NCBI GenBank assembly: GCA_964247055.1
Contig: OZ176052.1
Span: 11,036,001 to 11,100,000 of the forward strand
Direction of reading: 5' to 3'
DNA from: Paragordius varius
Lineage: Eukaryota > Nematomorpha
DNA length: 64,000 bases
Part shown: positions 48,594 to 63,800 of the stretch, piece after piece
Layout: every line of letters begins with the position of its first letter
How positions within the stretch are numbered: position 1 is the stretch's first letter
Program-made: the position numbers and the translations under genes
The notes under the pieces: model-generated
Told to the model about the DNA's origin: nothing
The model's input: only the letters and a program-made list of their open reading frames with translations
Database searches by the model: none

Positions 48594-51500
48594 ATGGACA
48601 TTAATGTTGGTCAATTCACATTATTATTGGCCAATTGGTAAAACAGCAGCGTATTATATAAAACAAAATTTGTACATAATTGAATAAAATTTAATGTTGA
48701 GAGATAGGAAAAAATTGTAATATCAACCATGCCCTTTTGTAATCATATACTACTGTGTTGCCATTTGGCTAAAATAATATGAATTGACCATATATTTTAA
48801 ACAAAAACCAGAAAAATTATACTTGCCTTCATATGAAGAATTTTTTGAAATTACCAATTAAACTATAAAAAGAAATATCCAATTTAGTTTTTAATTTAGA
48901 GTTAAATGGATGTAAACTTGTTTTAAAATTAAAAATTGTTTTCTCTAGCTCGGAGACAATGAAACAGTTACCGATTTAAGTAAGGATCTTAAATCGGGTG
49001 TCATACTACTTAAGTTGATTGGGAAACTTACGCGACAAAATTTGAAACCACAACAATCCTCGACGACTGGGACAGATCAGAATCTCATTATGGACAGTGT
49101 GGCAAATATTGAAACGGTCCTTAAACAATTACACCAATCTGGGGTACAGCACAAACTTTTTTTATTGCACAGTAAATAGAAAAATTTAAAACATAAAAAT
49201 ATGAAAATCATTTTTTTTGGAACCGCGATCGATGTTGTATTTAAAAAGTTTTATGGTTCGTTCTCCTAATCCCGTTAGTATAACCCCATCTATTGATTCC
49301 ATATAGCATCATTTTAAAATGATTTTAGCACTTGTATTAATTATTGTTGTATTAAATATCTAGGTTCCGATTGGGAAAATTCGGGCGCATGATATATATC
49401 AAGGCAAAAAGGATGTCATTCTTCCATTATTATGGAATATGATTTTATATTATCAGGTGAATACATTTATATTTTTTGAAATATCAATGATTTCGGTTTT
49501 ACTATAAAAAAAACTTAAAATTTTTATGCTGGTGCCATCAGGGAATCATGCACCCGGCGCCAGAAAGGCAAGGTACGCCTCTGCAGGGTTTAAATTTCTA
49601 AGATTTTTTTATATTTTTATGGGTGTGTATATGACATATTTTTTCAATAATATCTTATATTAACACATTAATATTAAACATTTTGTTTTCGACAGATAAA
49701 ACCGCAAAATCCTGAAACTTGGTCCATGCTTATGGAGAATCGCAGTAAATACAATGATATGCGGAAAACATCATTGAGCGATACAAGTGATTTTTTAGAA
49801 AGTCAACATCCTTTTTTCCCAACGTTCCCTATGGAGTTTTTTGAAATGGGCTACCCAAGGGAATTGTTACAAGATTGGTGTAATAAATATTATGGGTATA
49901 CAAATATATTTAATAATGGATAAATCATGATATATTATTAAAGTTCTGCATGAACTTGAAGAAAGTTTTTTAAACTATAAAAATCATCCGTTTTGACTAT
50001 GTTAAAATATATGTTTTATTTAATTCTGGGAATCATTCTATATTAACCTTAAATAATTTAGCTTTTTACCTATTGATTCAAACCAATGCAAATCAATTGC
50101 ATATATTCCATATTAACCTAAAATAATTTTAGCTTTTTTGCCTATTGGTTCAAACTACTGCAATTTTATTGAATATATTACATATAAACCGAAAATAATT
50201 GAAAAAATTGGCCATAAAGAAAAAAACGCTTTTAATTTATAATTCTCATTGTCTTTACTAAATGGTAAATTAACTAAATAAAACTGTGGTTGTTGTATAT
50301 TTAGTATTTTGTGTGACCTTCAAACGCTTTATATTTATCTTTCGTGTTGAGTCTAAAATTTTAATCGATCTACTAATATACTTACTTATTTATAAACAAT
50401 GTCCAAAACAATTATAATAAATTTTTATACATTCTTTGTTGACTTAAAATAATATCGATTTTTCTTTTAAGTTTTTACATTCTATTTATAGGTAAAATTA
50501 AATAAAACATGGCTCATCGCCAAATTAACGTTAACAAATATAATATTTACGTATCCTAAGCAGGTGGTTAAAAATTGTTTTATTTCACTTAATTATTTAA
50601 AAAAATTATATTTTTTTGTTAAAATGAAATTTTTAAACTTTTTATTTAGCCCAATTGATCCCAAATCGGCTAGAAATGTTAGAGGAAAAGATGAAGAAAT
50701 TCTCTTGCTTAACAATCTTGTCGATAAAATTTTGCAGTCGCCAGGTACCACTGAAGATAAATTTATATTTTTTTATTTAGTCTAAGATATGTAAATTTGA
50801 ATGATATGCAGTTAAATATTTTAAAAAAAATTAAACGTTTTTTGACTTAATATATCATATAATTATAGCCAGTAAAACTGATTAAAGCTGGTTTATATAA
50901 TTAAGGAGTTTTTTACATTCATATACTCAATTATATGTTTAAAAGGCGAATCTTTTTAAAATTACATAATTTCATTTTGTTTTCAATGTTGTGTGCTCTT
51001 AGATTCTCGAACATCCAAAATCTCGTTAGATCGACTGGACAAAGATACCGCTGATAAAACGCTAAAAACCCCGACCACATTTGAAATGGATAGACTTGAA
51101 AAGGCTTATGATATTGTTGGCCATAACATGGGAATATCTACGCTACCATTTTGTAAATCGTTTGATTACTATAAATTCTATTTTAAATTTAAGGATTGGA
51201 ATCAAAAATCGTTATTCGTATTGATAAAATTATTTTTCTTTAGTTCTTTATCTTAAATCGTTCTGAACAACAAAGGTCCGGCTGATGGTTTTTTAGGGTA
51301 AAATCGTTTTGATTTTAAACTTGTTTTTAATTGGAAGCCGATTACTTTGATACAGTATGAATATATAGGCTCATAAATATTATAATTCAATTTATATATA
51401 TATTTATATTATTTACACTTTTGTAAAAAAATTTAAAATTCTTTTTGATTCAAAAATAGAAGACAATTTGAAAAAATAAGTCGCTCTTCTTCTGAAATAC

Positions 51501-51844
51501 TAAAATGAATTAATCATTTCAAAAATGTTATTATTTTTGGTTTCCCGTTAAAAACCACCTAAAATAATCAATGTTTAATTTTGTTAAAGCTGTGATTAAG
51601 ACGCGATATGATGAAAAATCTTTGATACATTATCTGACCCATTTGTTCCAAAGTTATGTGAGTTCGCAAAAAGATGTCACATCGGCCCAACGCAGTCCTA
51701 GCCCGGGTGGATTAGCTACTCAAGATACTGAACAACTTGGACGCCTTTTGAACGATCTCAAAAAGGGAGTCCATAACATTATAAATCAGATTGATGCTAG
51801 TATACCTAATTTAGCACAACAAGTAAATTATATTAAATTTTAAC

Positions 51845-51886
<42 letters not shown>

Positions 51887-54800
51887 ATCATGCATATCAT
51901 ATGTTATGTTATAAAAAGAAAATGACCTCAGGATATGTGTTGTAATTTTAAAACTTTAAAGCATAAATTTTTTAATAATAAAATATTTGGGAATATTTAA
52001 CCGAAAAGGGCGATTAGGGCAGACAGTCGGAATTATATTTTTTTGGTAATATACTTTTTTCATCTGTATATTTTTTCATAGGAGTTTTGATATTTAAAGA
52101 TAAAATAAAATAATTTTGTAAATTTATGGAATAAAATATCATTTCCTTTTTTAACATATATTGTATTATTCTGATAGGAGTTTTTGCTTTGGTGTAAGAT
52201 TATAACCCAAAATTCTGGACTATACGATAAAATGAGAGACGCTTACAGTAAACCTAATCCATATGATAATCATAACATTACGAAAGAGATTTGGCACAAT
52301 CTCAATGCCCATTGGGAAAATGTGGAGGATATAAAAAGCCGCGTTTCGCAAAAACTCAATGAAATCTTGTTTAAAGATATCTATAATCTATGTATGATAT
52401 TATATTACATTTTTTTATTTGTAAAATTTTACTTTAAAAATTTCTAGTCGATGAATTTTATTATTTTATGTATTTTAACATATTTCATATATGATTAAAA
52501 AATCTAAATGCACTTTAGACGTCATTTCTGGCCATCAGAATTTGATTGATAAATCAACCTTCCAATCGACCGAAGATCTTTCCATTATTCCACCCTCACC
52601 GAAACTTTCTCAAGTTTAACTTTTTTATATATAATTTTTTGGAAAATTTCACATAAATTTACATTTGACTTTTCATTTATATCAACATAAGTTTATTACT
52701 ACCCTTATTCTATCACCAAAACTTAAAAATTTTGTAAATAGGTGAATAAATCTAACCTAAGGAGTCCTGCTGGCAGTTTTTCTTTCCTAAACCCTATGGA
52801 TATGGCTCAAAGTGAAACCATGGCTACGCAAAAAAAGTCATCCCATTCTCTGCATGCTTATTCCCCTCATAACCAATCCTTGTCTCCTCAATCCGATGGA
52901 AAATCGTCAGACCATAATAAAGTCGCCATTGATAAATCAAACATTAAAATTGATGCCAGGAAATTGAGTGAAATTTATCAATTCCTTTTGGCTTACGCTA
53001 AATACAAACAAGCCATTAATGCCTTTAATAAAAGTATGGAAAAAAGTTTGAATCAAAAAGATGTTTTAGCTACTGTCAGTGAGCCCTCAACCATTTCACC
53101 ACAGAATGAATCGGAGGACATAAAACTTAACAGTAACCTGGATATAGTTATGAATAATCTTAAGGGCTTAGGTAAGTTATAAATTGAATTATTTAAAGTT
53201 TTTGGAATTCATATATGAATAGGTTGTTTATTTTGATCGCTTAAATAATCGGTCTGACAGCTTTTATATGCAGTCATTGACGGTAATTACCAGTCAAAAA
53301 CACAATTTAAATATGATGTTGGCAATTACCATAACCAAACTTAATAAATGAATTGGTTTAATAGTGTTAAAAATATATTAATCACAATAAACAAAAAGTT
53401 GATATAATATATATTTTACTCTAACAAGTTTATACCACTATAAAATTATTATATATCACTTGATAAACATATGAAAAAAAAATTTGAGTGGTGGTTATAA
53501 AAGCGGTCACCCACCCTCGTTTGTGTGAATGCATTATCAAAAGCCACTAATAAAGGGTAAATTAACCATATAGTAATAAAATTAAGCGTGAGTTTATCAT
53601 ACATAAATATATCGAAACCATGATTTTTATAATTCGGATTTTTTCTAATTTATTTTTAGTAAAGAGTCATGATCAATCCGCCCTGCTTAGCAGTAGCCAA
53701 ACAAGTGATCCCAAATGGATGGATGATTTTAAATCGATGCAAAGATCATTGGATGAAATTCAAGTTGTTAATAATGCTTGGAACATTTATATCCGTGAAG
53801 CTAACATCGCACGCAATTGGTTAGACCAAGTTCGCACCTCAAAAAAAGTAATCAGAGTTTATCAAAAAAAAATTTTTTTTAACTTTACATTATTTTTTTT
53901 ACTTTAGTTTTTATGAATTTAGCTTTAGTGTATATACTGAAATTAGTATTTTATTCCATTTTATAAATAACTTATATTTTTTAGTGTTATGTTCTATGCA
54001 TAGCTTTATTTTAATAATTATTATAGCCATTGACCTTAAATGATATTAAAAGTCATGAAGACCTATTTGATAATATCGATAAGTATGGAGGTACGTTGAC
54101 AGCTAATATGTCAAAATTAGTGGCACCCCGATTACAAGCCCATTTCAGTAGCCTTATAAAGACGTGGTTAGAGTTACGCGCAATGCTAGAAAAACAAGGA
54201 GACAAAAAATTGGTAATTTGATTTTTTTTAGTTTTTGTTTTTCAATCAACTGGTTTTTGATTTAGTTGATACAATTATTTTAAACTATTCGATCATAATT
54301 AGAAAAAAACCTATTTGAAATAAATTTTGTTTTATATGAATATATATTTAACGTTTATTAATTTGAATTTTTGTTTGACTTTTAATTTAAAGTTTAAAGA
54401 CGCATTTTGTATAGTTATTTACATAGTATTCAGTACATTTCGGTAAATTATAAATTTTTCCCATTTCTTTATACTTTTTTCAATTTTTCCTTTTCTCTTT
54501 GTGTTCATTTTGAAATTATCTTAAACTTTTTACAATATTTTTATATTAGTCATGGACAGATATATCCCATAAAATTGAACAATTGGATACGATTGGACCT
54601 GCAAATAACCAAAGTTATCATGACATAATTGTTGATAATAATACATCTCAGTCAGTTAATCGAGAAAGTATATTAAAATTTACGGCAACATCTTCACCAC
54701 CGGTTCAAATAAAAGCATCCCTAACGGCGAACCAATCATTAGGGCAAAAAAATAATAAAAAATTCAAAGATACTTTGGCAGAAAATGATATGAAAATTAC

Positions 54801-57800
54801 TAAAATGCTACAACGTCCCATGTTAATTGCAACATCTGCAAATCAGTCGCTCAAAAACAGTGAGAATGAAGGCAGTAATGTAAAACTAAATACCTCATTA
54901 AATAAAACGATTAAACCCACTACGATAGAATTAACGCTACATCATGAAGTCTTTCAACCCTTATATCAAAAGTTGTATGGAAGCAACACAACCTCTAAAG
55001 ATGAAAATATATGTTTAGTTTTAACCAAATATAAAGTATATTGTAGAATTAAATTATCATCGAAATATTTCAATTTATATCATATATATATATATATTAC
55101 TTGTATAGAAATACCTCAAAGAAGTTTTGCCAGCACTGCAAACCTTTAAATTACAAAAGGGTAAACGTTTAAGTGGATATGAATCCGATATTTTGGACAA
55201 AAAGGTTTATTACTTTTTTAACATAATTTAGTATGTTGTTACTTGCTTTTTATCTTCTGACATATGCTCTGTTTTAAATTTTTTATTTATTATGATAAAA
55301 GTTTAATCTTTTTAAGAATCGTATAGATTTTACAAATCTATTATATACCGTTTTTCTTTCAAACTTATAGATCAATATAGTCGAAAGAAATCTTGCCAAC
55401 TTGGCTTCCCTTAATTTGGACACGGAACCAAAACGATTGAGTAAGCTAGAATCTGACCTGCAAAAATGCTCCAATCTGGTCAGACCTGATAATATACGGG
55501 CATCGAATTTTGAAGCGTTACCAGACTTAGGGGATCAATATACACACACGATAGATAATGTGTTTAGGCCATGGGGTGATTGTGTTGATACCATTATACG
55601 TGTATGCAATGAAAATATGGAATTAGATCCATTCGATGACACGGAAATTCCTGGCTTATACAGTCAAACTCAGAAAATACATGATGCATATTTGGTAATA
55701 TTGATGTATATGCAAATCAGATAGATATTTGATATTATATGATTACTTAGGAAATTTATGATTTTTTTTTGGGGGGGGGGGGGGGAGGGTGGTATAAGGG
55801 GTATCTCAATCGTGAATGAATTGAAATTAACAGAAATTGCTTTTTAGTAATATAAGTTAATCTATTATATGTTCCATATTTTTCCACACTTTTAAAATAA
55901 CCTTATAATTAAAAAAATCAAAATGTTATTACATGTAACTAATTATGTTTAATAAAATGTAAAAATACATTTTATTTGAAAATTCTCATATTTAATTAAT
56001 AATTTTCTAGAATAATTATAATGCATCCAACAAATTCGGTTCCCAACTTACTGATTTGATCCCGCACCTTTTGCAATTCAATCACACGCTCGATAATGTT
56101 TATTTGTATATTTCGGAACTTAGGCGCATACTTACTAAAAGTTTGGAAGATTGCCGGACTAATCATAAGGTAAAAATTTATATAAAAAATTTTTGTCCAA
56201 TTTTTCATATACATTTAATTTTTGTAATTTTATATAATTTATGCTAGAAATTTACTATAAATATGGATGAATCAGTTTACAAAGATATTGAAATGCAAGG
56301 AAAGAAATTGTCTGAACTATTATTAACGCCTCCTCAAAAATCCGCATTACAGGGCAAAATAGAGCGATGCCAAAGGGATTGGAATGTATAAATCTATTTT
56401 TTAAAAACTATGTGGCTTTAAAGTTTTGTTTAATATGTTTGAAATTATATTTTTAATTAACTTATAAAATTTTTAATTTTGGTTAATTTATAAAACTGTT
56501 ATAGGTTATTTTTTGATAATACACCCATATAATAGCATATCATCTTTATTATAGATATGTGTGTTTGAAGTTAACATGTTAACTCTACTCAATAATTATG
56601 CGATTGATGAAAGACGTTTCCAAGACATATACAATAAAGTGGTTGAGGAATTAAATTATGAACAAAAGAGCTTTGAAGCGGGAACATACGATATACAATC
56701 CATACTTGATAGATTTCGGGTTTATATTTTTTAAGTTACATATCTTTGTATAATTTAATTTTTTAAATAAATCTTTATTTTTGGCAAATATTTTTCATAC
56801 CACTATTTATAAATATAGACAATGGTAATTCTTTCATGGGCAAACATGGTTGAAGAGGATTTATCAAACATGAAACAGGGATTAACCCAATCCGAAAAAT
56901 TGTTTAGTCATTATGACGCGCCCCTTAAAACGACGGATTTACGGTATCAAACATCGCTGAACAAGCAAATAGCAGTTATACTCCAAGATCTGCACGAAAT
57001 AAGCCCTAATATGCAAGAACTGACTAAAGCCCAAAATATTGGTGATTTAAGGGTAAACTTAATCGATAAATCACTTCATCATAATTACGAAAGTGACGTT
57101 GAGAAATGGAAAACTCTTAGATTAAGGTTAAACAAGTTTGAGGAAACTTTAAACACCGCCGTAAAATACGATAAACAATTATCTGGGGACATGAATGATA
57201 TAACCTTGCAAACTCAAGCACTCGTGACAGATACTCGCAAATTGTATGATACTATTATTCACAAGCCTGATGCCTTTGAAGGGAGTAAGTTTATTTTATT
57301 TAAATATCTATTTGGATAAAATTTTTTATTTTCCTATATATTAATTTTCATTAATAATAGGTAAAAATGATTATTTGGAACAATTAAATTTAATCAAAAC
57401 ACGACTCCAAGGACTCAAGGCAAAAATTTCAGAATTGGAAGCTAGCAGAATTAAGAACCATACTCCACATGACATTCCATCTACCATTCATGAACGTTAC
57501 AATATTCAACTTGGCCATTTGCATCAAAACATTGATGAACTTTCCACTTTTTTGGTTCAATTGGAACACAACATGCATGACATGCAAAATTTATCTCAAT
57601 TCTCCAAGAATACAAGGGTACAACGCTTATCTATATTTGATCCAACTAATTGGATTAAAGGGGCATCGACTCTCACAACAACAACCAATATCCCTTCACC
57701 GCTAAATACCGCTACGAAATTGGAGGGCCTCGATCGAAACGATATCTCACGACTATCTCCAATACCCGTTACAAGTATTGGAATATCTAAAGTTGTAAAA

Positions 57801-60800
57801 TCTGAAATCCCTTTCACACCACCAACCAAAGATGCTTTGGTTAATAAGCCAACACGGATTGACGCAGAATCGATGAAAGAAAATTTTAAGTATCCATATG
57901 AATATTATGTGGAAAAGGATCCAAATCAACCGTTTAAACGGGTACATAGAACAGTCATGGGGGAGGCTGAACTTACAAGCGCTCCTGGTGAAACGTTAAA
58001 ACAAAATGTGGAAAACCCCGAAACTCAAAGTCATGAAATAAAACCGAGCTATGTATCAACATTTCATGTGGATAAACCTAAAACTCATCCTCTATCATTC
58101 ACTCCTAATTCGTCAGAAAGTAATAATTCTACAGAGCCTGAAATCCAAACTTCCTCCATTAATATAAATATTTCTGCACCTCAAAAATTACCAAACGTTA
58201 CACATCTATCTTCGGCTTTGGGGCAAACTGGTGTACCAACATTTTCTATTCCCGCCGATCAGGTATGTCATCTTTTATTTTATTTATGCATGTTAAATGT
58301 AGTGGTGTGGTTTTCTACTGCTAATAAATTTCAAAGATTGGGTTTAGGATTAAATTTGAGTGAAGCCGACGGAGTTTATATAACATTTAACGTCATGTCG
58401 CAACCAAAAAAATTTTAAGTTCACATAATTACGAAAAATGTAATGTTTCTTTTGGATCAAATAACCATTATTTAAAAGGTAAAATTGAGTTTTGTTAAGT
58501 TTTCATATTTATTCTATGTACACCAATTAAACAAAAAATAATTAATGATGAAAGGATAAAAAATAAAAAAAAATAAATTGCATATTTGGGCCAATTTTTT
58601 TTGGCATCCGCATACTACAATTTTTGCCCAATAATATCCAATAAATTATAATAATAATAAGTGTTTTTGCGACCCGCCTGTGTACATAAATTTTAGTGTG
58701 TGGCTTTTGTATTTGTTTGCCTACATTTTTAATACAATACATATACAATATTAAAATATCGCTTTTTTCCTATGCTGTGTGTGTCTACCGCTGTTTTAAT
58801 TTTTTCATTTAAGCTGAATCATTCAAGATTATTTGTGTCGTTATATTGTGTGTGGTGCTTTAAACAAATATATTTATAGACGCCAAAATTCGATTACAAT
58901 AAATAAAAATATTTTTTAATTTTTTACCTGTCAACACAACTTAGTAAATTAAAATTATTTATTTATATAGCTTTACGCGCTGTAATTATTTTTTCGCATA
59001 TATATATAATATTTTTTTCCCCAAAATTATTGGATTATTACAAAATCAAATAGTTGGCACAAAATCAATCATCATCGTATTTATCGGACCGTTATTCATC
59101 ATCTACCAACAACCCTAGCCATAGTGATATTATCATAAACAATAATTACAAAAATCGCCAAAATAAATCTACTCTTTTTACCACCAACGACACCCAAAAT
59201 AATAATAATAATAATTCAACTGTTGATAAAACTTTTGCCTCAAAATTGATTGTAAACGAAAACCTTATCATGAAGAGCGGTAAGCAAAATAGTAAAAAGA
59301 AAAATCCAAATTTACCCTCCAAGAGTAATACCAATGATCATTCTGAAGATTTGGATATTTATCATCCTATGCCACTTGTTCCGAAAATGGAATCCGGTCC
59401 CGTCCAACCATTCGCCGGTCTTCAAAACACAACTCCTCCCCATCCTTCAAATAGCGCCACAGAATCTAAATTACTTTCGGAGACATCGATACCACATACT
59501 GCTGCTTTACAGGCATCAAACCAAACTAAAATGGTCGAAAGAAACGAAACTCATGATCTTACATCCCCTGATGTAAAAGATTCGCAACAAAGTGAACGTA
59601 TAAATAAAATTAGTGATAAAGTTAAAATTGGAGCCGCGGGTATTATAAGCGGTGTCGGAGCTGTAGCGTCATCTATCATGCATGAAGTTCCAAATTCTCA
59701 AGATAATTCATCCACGAATCGCCCTAAAACCGTGGTGTCTCAGGCTTCTGATACAGAAACTAAGGTAAACATTCTCTAAAAATACGTTTTTAAACAATAT
59801 ATATTTATTGAAAAAAAAACACTTTTTTCTCTTGGAAAAACTTATTTCATGATTTTTTACAATCCATTATAAATCAATTAATTTTACGCAATTTTTGCAT
59901 TTGATCATGCAATAATTATGATATTTTTACAAAAATACTATTATTTACATCCGGTGGATTTTAAAAATGAATTTGTTCATTTTTTATGTGTTTTATTTGT
60001 TATATTAATCATTTATATCATTATTTTATAGAGAGAGGACCCTTTTGAAACTTATTACCACCAATATGGTACTGATCCTCACCTCAAAGAAATTGAAGAA
60101 AAAATTAGCAGTCAACACACAATTATTACTCCTAGTAATATTGATAGCAACGATAATATCAACAATGTTACCAAACCTAGCAATGGTAATAATATAAATA
60201 ATATCACTGAAAAATCATCAGGAAGTACCTTTTCTCATGATAAAACACTATATTTTGATGGTAAACCCTTGTCGCATGATATGGAAAAATTGCCGTTATC
60301 AGTTTTATCACAAAACTATTCAAAACCGACGCACAAAGTTGTCACGGATGAGAGAGAACTTGTTGACTCTTCTAAAGCCTCAAGTGATGATCAAGAAAAA
60401 TCTGAGCCTGCCATTGTTTTGTCTAGTATGTTACCAAGATCGTCCATTTCCGATGAATTTTGGCACAAGGATGACCGAAACACTAAAGTTGATCGTAAGG
60501 TCAAACAAAAAATTGGTGAAACGGAAAGTGAAATGGAAAATATCGTTCTTAGTGGGATTGGTGAACATGCTCCACCACAAATTGTTCGAGAGAAATTAGA
60601 TGCTAAATTAGCTGAAGAGCCTATAGATTTACTGAAACACCCTGTTGCACGGAATAAACAGCATGACAACATTAATTTATCGCATGTTGGGGCCAATGGT
60701 TCTGGCGCCTCCAGCCCTCATGTTGAACGTAAAATGAGAGATGTATCGCCCACTCGTGCTGAACTCTATTACAGGAAGGGAGATGCTCCAACCGCTAATC

Positions 60801-63800
60801 TTGAACGAATTGCTGATCAATACAATCAGGCATCACAAAGTGAACATGAAGCCTTTTTACATGGGCAACACACCAAACCATCTTCTCATCTCGACGCATC
60901 AGGAGCATCTATTACTGGAGGCATTCATTCTACCATTAATCCTTTACCACATTTACCTATCATAGAAACTAAACCAATCATAATAGATTACAATGATCCG
61001 GGTTTAGTTGAATTACCAACGCAAGAGCGTCAAGCTCAAATTGCAGAAGCTCTTGATCGAGGTGAAATTTTGCATCATGGTCTCATTGGTGGCATTGATC
61101 CTTCACAGTTTCTTGTGGACGAGGCTAAGGTACTTTCCCACATCTCTCATCTCGGGGAGTATGCACCTTTGAGACATCCGAGCGAGGCGTTAACACATGT
61201 CCTTGAAACACACCCCAAAAATATCATAATTGATATAAATCATCCGGCCCATGGTGGCCATCATGGTGGAAATAAAGTATCACCGATTTCTACCGAATAT
61301 GATAATATTGGATATTCCGAAAGGGACGTCCCAACGAATGTGGGTGTCGAAGAACCCCAAGTGATATTTCCCGTAACTCGTCGATCCTTTAAAGCGGATG
61401 TTTTACCAACCAAACATTATGTAGATAAAACGGGTGCTCGATCCTATGAACACCATGTCCAAGAACCTCATCATCACGATGTTAATGATGTCAATGTGCC
61501 CACTAACCCGGATGAAAAGGATAAACCCGATGAATACGAAAATGAATATAATATTGCAGATGATGAGAATACAAGATTACTTGGCCAACCGCATCTTTCA
61601 ATGTTGATCAAGCAAAATCAGGGTGCCACCAAAGTTTCTCGCACAGAAAACGAAAAACACCAAGCTTTTGTCCCTGCGACAGAATATAACAAGAAGAGTG
61701 ATATTGGACATATTTCTGCCTCTGACTCTGGTTATAATAAACCTAATGTCATTCAACCAGTTCACGCTCAATCTCACATGCCTAAGGTGGAAAATGTTAC
61801 TTCTAATGCAAGACAAAATAATGTAGGGGTTGTTTCATCATTGGCCAATAAAAATACCGTGTATGTGGATAACTCCCAAATACCAGAAGCCATTAAAATT
61901 GTCGGCATGGCTCCTCGTAATTCTATTAGTGACGATTTTTGGAATACTCCAGTTGATTCATCTGATAAAACCAGCAAAAAGAGTGATTTTCAACATGATT
62001 CTACTTCAAAACCCTACGCTGATTATAATAAGTCAAATGTTATTCAATCAGTTAATACCCAATCTAACGTGTCTAAGGTGGAAAATGTTGCCTCCGATCT
62101 AAGACATAACGTAGGAGCTCCATCAATGGCCAATAAAAATACCTATGCTGAAAATCCCGAAATACCAGATGCTATAAAAATTGTTGGCATGGCTCCTCGT
62201 AATTCAATTAGCGACGATTTTTGGAGTACTCCGGTTATCTCGTCTGATACAACTCATGGGCACCCTAGTGCAGATAAAAATGTTTATGAAAATAAAATGA
62301 CTAAGGTTGGGAAAGTACATCCACAAGCTTCAGACTTATCACATCCTACGAATGCGGAAAATATTCGTACAAACGTACATTATAGTTTAAGTGATAAACA
62401 TGAACCATTGGCCGATCTTACTGCAAAATCTGTAACAAATCAATACCACAGTGGAAACGTTAATGATTTATCCAGTGACATGCGGAAAAAACCAATTATT
62501 GTAGATTATCATGATTCACATATTGCTAGGCACCCCGATCAAACTACGGAATCAAATGTCGCTCATCGATTTGATGAACATTACGATCGTGATAAACCAA
62601 TTATAATAGATTATCAAGATCCTAAAATGATGAATTTGTCAACACAAACACAGCAAAATCAGATAAGTGCCAAAGGTAATGCACAATTTTATGAGACACA
62701 TCAAATTAATCCGGAACATTTGCCCCATCTAAAGGATAATCAGAAATATGAGCAATTCATGAATTTTGGCCACCCGAGTGCGCAATTAACGAAAATTATT
62801 GCAAAACCACCCGGTGACATAATTACCGGTTTTCATGATCAAAACGTTTATTCTAATGTTGGGCAAAATATGGGGTCAAAAATCAATGAATCGCCTTATC
62901 AACACATAGATAGCCATTTGGTAGATCATCATAATGTACCCAGTAAAACAGAAATAGCAACCACCATTCCGTACCAGGTTAAAGCTTCTCCGCGCCTACA
63001 ACATGAACCGAAACACGTAGTGACTGAGATCAGACCGAACCAAGTTTTACCTCATACATTGGAACAGAAAACATCTCATTACCAACCAGGTGTACCACAA
63101 CAATCAAAGTTACCTCATGAAATATCGAGTCATCCTGCTCATGCTTACTATCGACCAGAAAGAGATGAAATCGCTATTGATAATTTCAACTATAGTCGAG
63201 GAGAAGATGAAAATATCCCATATCCGTATGGCAAACATGAACATAAAACCGGCATCGATGATAATTTTAGTAAACCATCCCATATTTTAACTACAAATAC
63301 TGTTGTTAAAAATGATATCTCCGCTGATTTGGAAAGTACGCATCCATCTGCGCAATTTAAACCAGTTTTATCAAGTACAGTGGCTAGCCCTAATGTAAAT
63401 ATGGCTCAATCTAAAGTCGAAAAACCTGAAATATTCCGTCAAGTGGATAACGTTGACAAAACGTACCTTAATTATAGCGATAGTAATCCAAATTTTATTA
63501 ATCAATATGAAAGAGTTTCACCTGTATCCGACGCAAAGAGAGCCGAAGAACCGACATTTGTTAGCGCCCAGGACGAAGCGATGAGTCAAATGGCTAAAAA
63601 TTTTGCAAACACGATTGCGATTGGAACACCCGTTTTTATTGCTGCTAAAACTGCAAACGTTCCCAAGGATGCAAACTATAATGATATTACTACACCAATG
63701 AGTGAACGAACAGAGGGTAAACCATTCCATTCAGACAGTAATAGTTATAAAGGGAAAACGGGGCCAGTCATTGAAAATAAGAGTGTTTCAGATTTCAATA

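Noticed and set aside
49529-49588. Second HDV-like or hammerhead ribozyme
   Set aside because: P1-like pairing exists but no partner for P2 and no catalytic joining strand; no CTGATGA/GAAA hammerhead core on either strand.
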